From an uncultured Clostridia bacterium (lineage in GTDB: Bacteria > Bacillota > Clostridia > Christensenellales > UBA1242): a DNA stretch of 5,586 bases. The stretch spans positions 1 through 5,586 of the forward strand of contig CALDMJ010000167.1 in the NCBI GenBank assembly GCA_937914725.1, written 5' to 3'. The position numbers and the translations under genes were made by a program. The notes beneath the pieces are model-generated. The model had not been told where the DNA came from, did not search any database, and worked only from the letters and a program-made list of their open reading frames with translations. Positions 4,237-5,586 of the stretch are shown piece after piece (the stretch's first letter is position 1; each line of letters begins with the position of its first letter).

Positions 4237-5586
4237 ATGTTTTATTCATTTAATCCAACTGAAAGTGTAAAGCGCGTGATAAAAAACGCGTCTGAATTTG
4301 CTTTGCTACACGGGCACGATCAAATTGGCTCGGAGCATTTGCTTTACGGGATTTTGTCCGTCAGTGATAGTATGGCGGCAAAACTTTTGAAAAACCTTGG
4401 AGTAGACAAAAATACTTATGCTGAAATTTTCGATGAAAAAATAAACGACGGTTTTAGTTTCTCGGGTTCATTTGAGCCTCAATTCACGCCGCGTGCAAAG
4501 GAAATTTTTAGAGTTGCGCAAACTTTGTCTATGCAACTAAATCACGATTTTGTCGGCACCGAACATCTATTACTTGCAATTGTGATGTCGAGTGATTGTG
4601 TGGCAAATACATTGCTCACAAGAGGTTTTAGAGTCGATTTGAACGCACTCCGCGACCAACTATTAGGAGTTTTGCGTGGCGGGAGTGTATCATTCAACGA
4701 GTCATATGACAATATCGAAAATTCGGGCAAGCAAAACAATACTATAAAAAGTCCACTTGATGAAGAGTTACTCTCAATGGGTAGTGATTTGACTTTGAAA
4801 GCGCGACAAGGGAAGATTGACCCAGTTATCGGGCGTGAAGACGAAATCAATAAAATAATTGAAATACTTTGCCGAAAAACAAAGAACAACCCAGTTTTGA
4901 TTGGTGAAGCGGGGGTCGGGAAGTCTGCAGTTGTTGAGGGCTTGGCACTTGCTATTGTCAAGGGCGAAGTTCCTAATATATTGAAAGATAAGGTCATCTA
5001 TTCGCTTGAAATTGGTGGCTTGATGGCGGGCACCAAATATCGTGGTAGTATGGAAGAAAAATTAAAATCGGCCATTGAAAAAATTATTGCAAACAAAAAT
5101 ATTATTGTTTTTATTGATGAAATTCACACGCTTGCACAAGCAGGTAGCGAGCAAGGTGAAATAAATCCTGCGGATATGCTGAAACCATATTTGTCAAGGG
5201 GTGAGTTGCAAACAATTGGCGCAACCACAACAGACGAGTATCGTAAGTATATTGAAAAGGATAAGGCGCTTGAACGCCGTTTCCAACCCGTTATTGTCGA
5301 GGCGCCAACTGTTGAGCAAACAATTGCAATCTTGAAAGGTTTGCGCGACAGTTATGAGGCGTTCCACCAAGTTTCTATTTCAGATGAGGCAATTGAGGCG
5401 GCAGCCAACCTTTCAGATAGATTTATTATGGACAGACAATTACCTGATAAGGCTATTGATTTGATTGACCAAGCGTGCAGTAAGGTCAAAGTCAACAATT
5501 CAATTGTTTCTAGCGATTTGAAGACAAAAATGCAACAAATCAAGGAGCTTGAAAACAACAAAAACGAGGCTTTAATTCAAGAAAAC
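4237..5586 (+). CDS. clpC: Clp protease ATP-binding subunit ClpC, N-terminal 450 residues, truncated by window edge
   Basis: This Hsp100 AAA+ unfoldase feeds substrates to the ClpP protease. The frame is open for exactly 450 codons to the window end; full ClpC is about 800. The Clp N domain has two repeats, each with a G(S/T)EHLL motif (31-36 and 107-112). A linker covers about 147-180. The first ATPase domain has IDPVIGR (194-200), Walker A GEAGVGKS (223-230), pore loop AGTKYRG with Tyr268 (264-270), Walker B IIVFIDE (289-295) and arginine-finger ALERRF (344-349). LPDKAIDLIDQA (412-423) and a charged helix beginning the M domain follow. The second ATPase domain and any ClpP-binding loop lie beyond the edge. 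AAGGAG at 4223-4228, 8 nt before the ATG, fixes the start; the ATG at 4232 is out of frame. Clp_N plus linker and an emerging M domain after the first ATPase domain favour ClpC over ClpB or ClpA. Odd: Walker A has A and S for the usual P and T, and RGSMEEK replaces the usual RGEFEER. Confidence 0.93.
   Translation, partial: MFYSFNPTESVKRVIKNASEFALLHGHDQIGSEHLLYGILSVSDSMAAKLLKNLGVDKNTYAEIFDEKINDGFSFSGSFEPQFTPRAKEIFRVAQTLSMQLNHDFVGTEHLLLAIVMSSDCVANTLLTRGFRVDLNALRDQLLGVLRGGSVSFNESYDNIENSGKQNNTIKSPLDEELLSMGSDLTLKARQGKIDPVIGREDEINKIIEILCRKTKNNPVLIGEAGVGKSAVVEGLALAIVKGEVPNILKDKVIYSLEIGGLMAGTKYRGSMEEKLKSAIEKIIANKNIIVFIDEIHTLAQAGSEQGEINPADMLKPYLSRGELQTIGATTTDEYRKYIEKDKALERRFQPVIVEAPTVEQTIAILKGLRDSYEAFHQVSISDEAIEAAANLSDRFIMDRQLPDKAIDLIDQACSKVKVNNSIVSSDLKTKMQQIKELENNKNEALIQEN

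Noticed and set aside
4542..4997. Open frame of 151 codons antisense to clpC
   Set aside because: The sense strand encodes conserved ClpC motifs throughout. The antisense product is low-complexity and Ser/Pro-rich, as shadow frames often are.
5352..5561. Open frame of 69 codons antisense to clpC
   Set aside because: It lies wholly within conserved ClpC coding sequence and has no start signals.

Overview
The window looks like chromosomal housekeeping DNA from a low-GC Gram-positive bacterium (Bacillota, most likely a clostridial or related uncultured lineage). Several things point there: CtsR with canonical CtsR operators, the Prp protease paired with an L27 that carries a Prp-cleavable N-terminal extension, an L21-type mRNA leader, a TmcAL (YlbM) family protein, strong AGGAGG-type ribosome sites and very AT-rich intergenic DNA. 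There is no phage, transposon, CRISPR or defence signal, and I found no convincing undescribed system. The novelty is in regulation and in divergent members of known families.

Left part (1-1887): two divergent genes separated by 46 bp. The minus-strand gene is the N-terminal half of tRNA(Met) cytidine acetate ligase TmcAL, which runs off the left edge. The plus-strand gene encodes a YkvI-type polytopic membrane protein. Neither start has a Shine-Dalgarno site, and each has a -10 hexamer 5-6 nt before its ATG, so both may be leaderless.

Middle part (1888-3064): a compact ribosomal operon, rplU (L21) - prp - rpmA (L27). It has a consensus sigma-A promoter, a structured L21-type leader, tightly coupled genes and a strong intrinsic terminator. 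Prp is the protease expected to remove the first nine residues of the L27 made by the next gene.

From 3065 to 3759 there is one RNA gene and much non-coding DNA. tRNA-Tyr(GUA) is on the minus strand with its own consensus promoter and terminator. An orphan extended -10 promoter on the plus strand lies beyond its 3' end. About 250 bp of AT-rich DNA follows, with two small repeats and no gene.

Right part (3657-5586): a heat-shock/proteostasis operon, ctsR followed directly by clpC (truncated by the right edge). Two CtsR boxes flank the consensus promoter, so autoregulation by CtsR is well supported. The mcsA and mcsB genes that separate ctsR and clpC in Bacillus are absent here.
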